Source of the DNA: Acaryochloris sp. IP29b_bin.137
GTDB lineage: Bacteria; Cyanobacteriota; Cyanobacteriia; Thermosynechococcales; Thermosynechococcaceae
Direction of reading: 5' to 3'
Length of the DNA stretch: 32,876 nt
NCBI RefSeq assembly: GCF_028285745.1
Contig: NZ_JANQOP010000286.1
Span: forward strand, 1-32,876
The notes under the pieces: generated by a model
Told to the model about the DNA's origin: nothing
What the model saw: only the letters and a program-made list of their open reading frames with translations
The model's database searches: none
Shown here: positions 31,691 to 32,876 of the stretch, one piece after another
How positions within the stretch are numbered: the stretch's first letter is position 1
Layout: every line of letters begins with the position of its first letter
Program-made: the position numbers and the translations under genes

Positions 31691-32818
31691 GACAGCGCTC
31701 CTAGGGTGTTGATGGACAGGGGATTCAGGGGATAGTTTTTTCCAAAGCTCAAAAACCTGAGATGACCTGAAGATAGGGAATCATTCAATCCTATGTTCAT
31801 CCTATAGGGATCCGAGTTGAGATGGTAGATCAGTTAATCCATCAAGTAAATCCGTAAAGTTTAGCTTAACCCCATCTCAATAGGGACAGGAACGAATTTA
31901 ACGATTTCCCAAAGAAAATTGGACTTGGGCTTTCCCAAGGCATAAATACTCAAGGAGCTAGATTTTGAGCACATGGAATTTGGGAACAATCTGCTTTACG
32001 GATGCCTACTTTCTGTTGCCATGGCAGATAGTCCTCCCCTTAGCAATCAAAAAGAAAAAATTTATTAATCGTAACAATCCTAGTTTTATCTGAATTCTGC
32101 TTAAATCTCATTCCCTCTTTCTGAATGGGTTGGACAAATGACGTGCCGACTTAAGCTCCCTAACCTGAGCAATGCTCTTCGAACCCATATTTGGAGATAC
32201 TTCCCAGAAATACCGTTCCGTTGGAGGGCAATTCAGCCAGCCTGAGATTCGGTGCTAATCACGATTAGCTTAGTTAAGACATTGGGACCAAACATTTGTT
32301 CTATATGGATCTCAGCCTGGAATCCTCAATATTCATTTCTATCGCGATATCCCTGGCATCGGATTTGCAATAGAAACCTGTGCTGGCTCAATTTGTCTTT
32401 TGAACTTCTAAATATTAGAGGTCTGGGCTCACAAACTTGCTGATGCCTGTTGTCTATGAATCTTCAGCAATAATCGTTGCCAAGCTAAAACCATTGAGGC
32501 TGGCTTCATCAGAAGTATGTCAGTTGTTCTTTTTTGTCTGTTGTTCTTATTTTTATTATTTTAATAGGCATGTATATAATTATCGATTAAATTAGACTTT
32601 ATATATTTAATATGGCCTATTGAATTAATTTTAGTTAAAAAATTATATTTATATACTCTTTTTCTCGCTTTTTTAATCCTTTAGATCCTTTCCAATCGCC
32701 TAAATATGCTCAATAATTCACACAGAGCTTCAGTTAATAAATTTGGCGTTTGCTACTGACTGAATAAAAAACATTCGGTGGTCGCTGCTTCAATCACAAC
32801 CATAGGAGAATACCCACT
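31691..32818. other. 1.1-kb gene-free region upstream of chlL
   Basis: No supportable gene or tRNA. A 63-codon plus-strand frame at 32252-32443 has no ribosome binding site and a non-protein-like, Cys/Trp/Ser-rich product. Visible structure: TTGAGATGG (31817-31825) and CCATCTCAA (31872-31880), a 9-bp inverted repeat, and the small hairpin CTTGGG-CTTT-CCCAAG (31924-31939). From about 32520 the sequence is strongly AT-rich (long T and A runs), probably the chlL promoter region and leader. Confidence 0.5.
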
Positions 32819-32876
32819 GTGAAACTTGCAGTTTACGGAAAAGGCGGAATTGGTAAATCTACAACCAGTTGCAACA
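32819..32876 (+). CDS. chlL: Light-independent protochlorophyllide reductase, ChlL subunit (start only)
   Basis: The first 19 codons before the window ends. The start is GTG (32819-32821) with AGGAG (32804-32808) ten bases upstream. The product MKLAVYGKGGIGKSTTSCN is the N-terminus of ChlL, the nitrogenase Fe-protein-like ATPase that drives the dark-operative reduction of protochlorophyllide with ChlN and ChlB. The P-loop GKGGIGKST (residues 8-16) identifies it; the rest, including the cluster cysteines, is outside the window. In cyanobacteria chlN usually lies downstream. Confidence 0.93.
   Translation, partial: MKLAVYGKGGIGKSTTSCN

Noticed and set aside
32176..32200. Possible second end of the miniature element (GAACCCAT then TTGGAGAT)
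   Set aside because: It matches only with a two-base insertion and a mismatch, and no oppositely oriented partner end was found nearby.
32252..32443. 63-codon plus-strand frame upstream of chlL
   Set aside because: No ribosome binding site, biased towards Cys/Trp/Ser, no motif. It looks like random sequence.
1..32876. tRNA genes and CRISPR arrays
   Set aside because: No T-loop-like GGTTCRANNCC with a matching acceptor stem, and no regularly spaced repeats of 25-40 bases, were found by eye on either strand.

Overview
The window comes from a cyanobacterium. It ends in the first 19 codons of chlL (light-independent protochlorophyllide reductase). It carries ndhS, a cyanobacterial DUF3120 membrane protein, an Rps1b-type S1 protein and DUF1995, and 14 copies of the cyanobacterial octamer GCGATCGC (HIP1). 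Base composition, the large WD40/STAND protein and the many secreted-repeat proteins would fit a large-genome genus such as Acaryochloris, but that genus name is inference only.

Layout. Positions 1-7.6 kb look accessory: the start of a secreted repeat protein (minus, cut by the window edge), a 1217-residue STAND ATPase with 14 WD40 blades (plus), then a minus-strand group of a haem-type membrane protein, a secreted seven-bladed WD40 protein and a phytanoyl-CoA-dioxygenase-like enzyme. No HIP1 site occurs before 6.5 kb. Positions 8-13.6 kb hold a methyltransferase, a coupled pair (DUF3120 membrane protein, 5-formyl-THF cyclo-ligase), dtd, a 300-bp miniature inverted-repeat element and glmS. 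Positions 13.6-19 kb hold a PaaK-like AMP-forming ligase, a CHASE-GGDEF membrane protein with a degenerate active site, and an SGNH hydrolase with RTX repeats that is frameshifted at a G7 tract. Positions 19-21.5 kb hold a small heat-shock protein, a thermonuclease-family protein and a translationally coupled protein of unknown function. Positions 21.6-26 kb are minus-strand runs: DUF1995 protein, unknown protein and argD in close file, and a lipoprotein followed by an unknown protein with a repeat/hairpin between them. Positions 26.4-31.7 kb hold a secreted fasciclin protein, rps1b, and a minus-strand run mrp, rodA, ndhS, with an SRPBCC protein further upstream. A 1.1-kb gene-free stretch then precedes chlL.

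How it fits together. Most of the right two thirds is housekeeping (hexosamine synthesis, arginine synthesis, cell elongation, Fe-S/P-loop ATPase, NDH-1, translation). The candidates for unusual biology are the STAND protein with two Walker A motifs 28 residues apart, the miniature element carrying a 42-codon reading frame upstream of glmS, the catalytically degenerate GGDEF protein that keeps its RxxD inhibitory-site motif, the homopolymer frameshift in the RTX hydrolase, and two places (hspA leader, 25.36-25.41 kb leader) where one RNA arm can pair with either of two partners. I found no tRNA, rRNA, CRISPR array, complete insertion sequence or phage gene. I see no convincing multi-gene new system.
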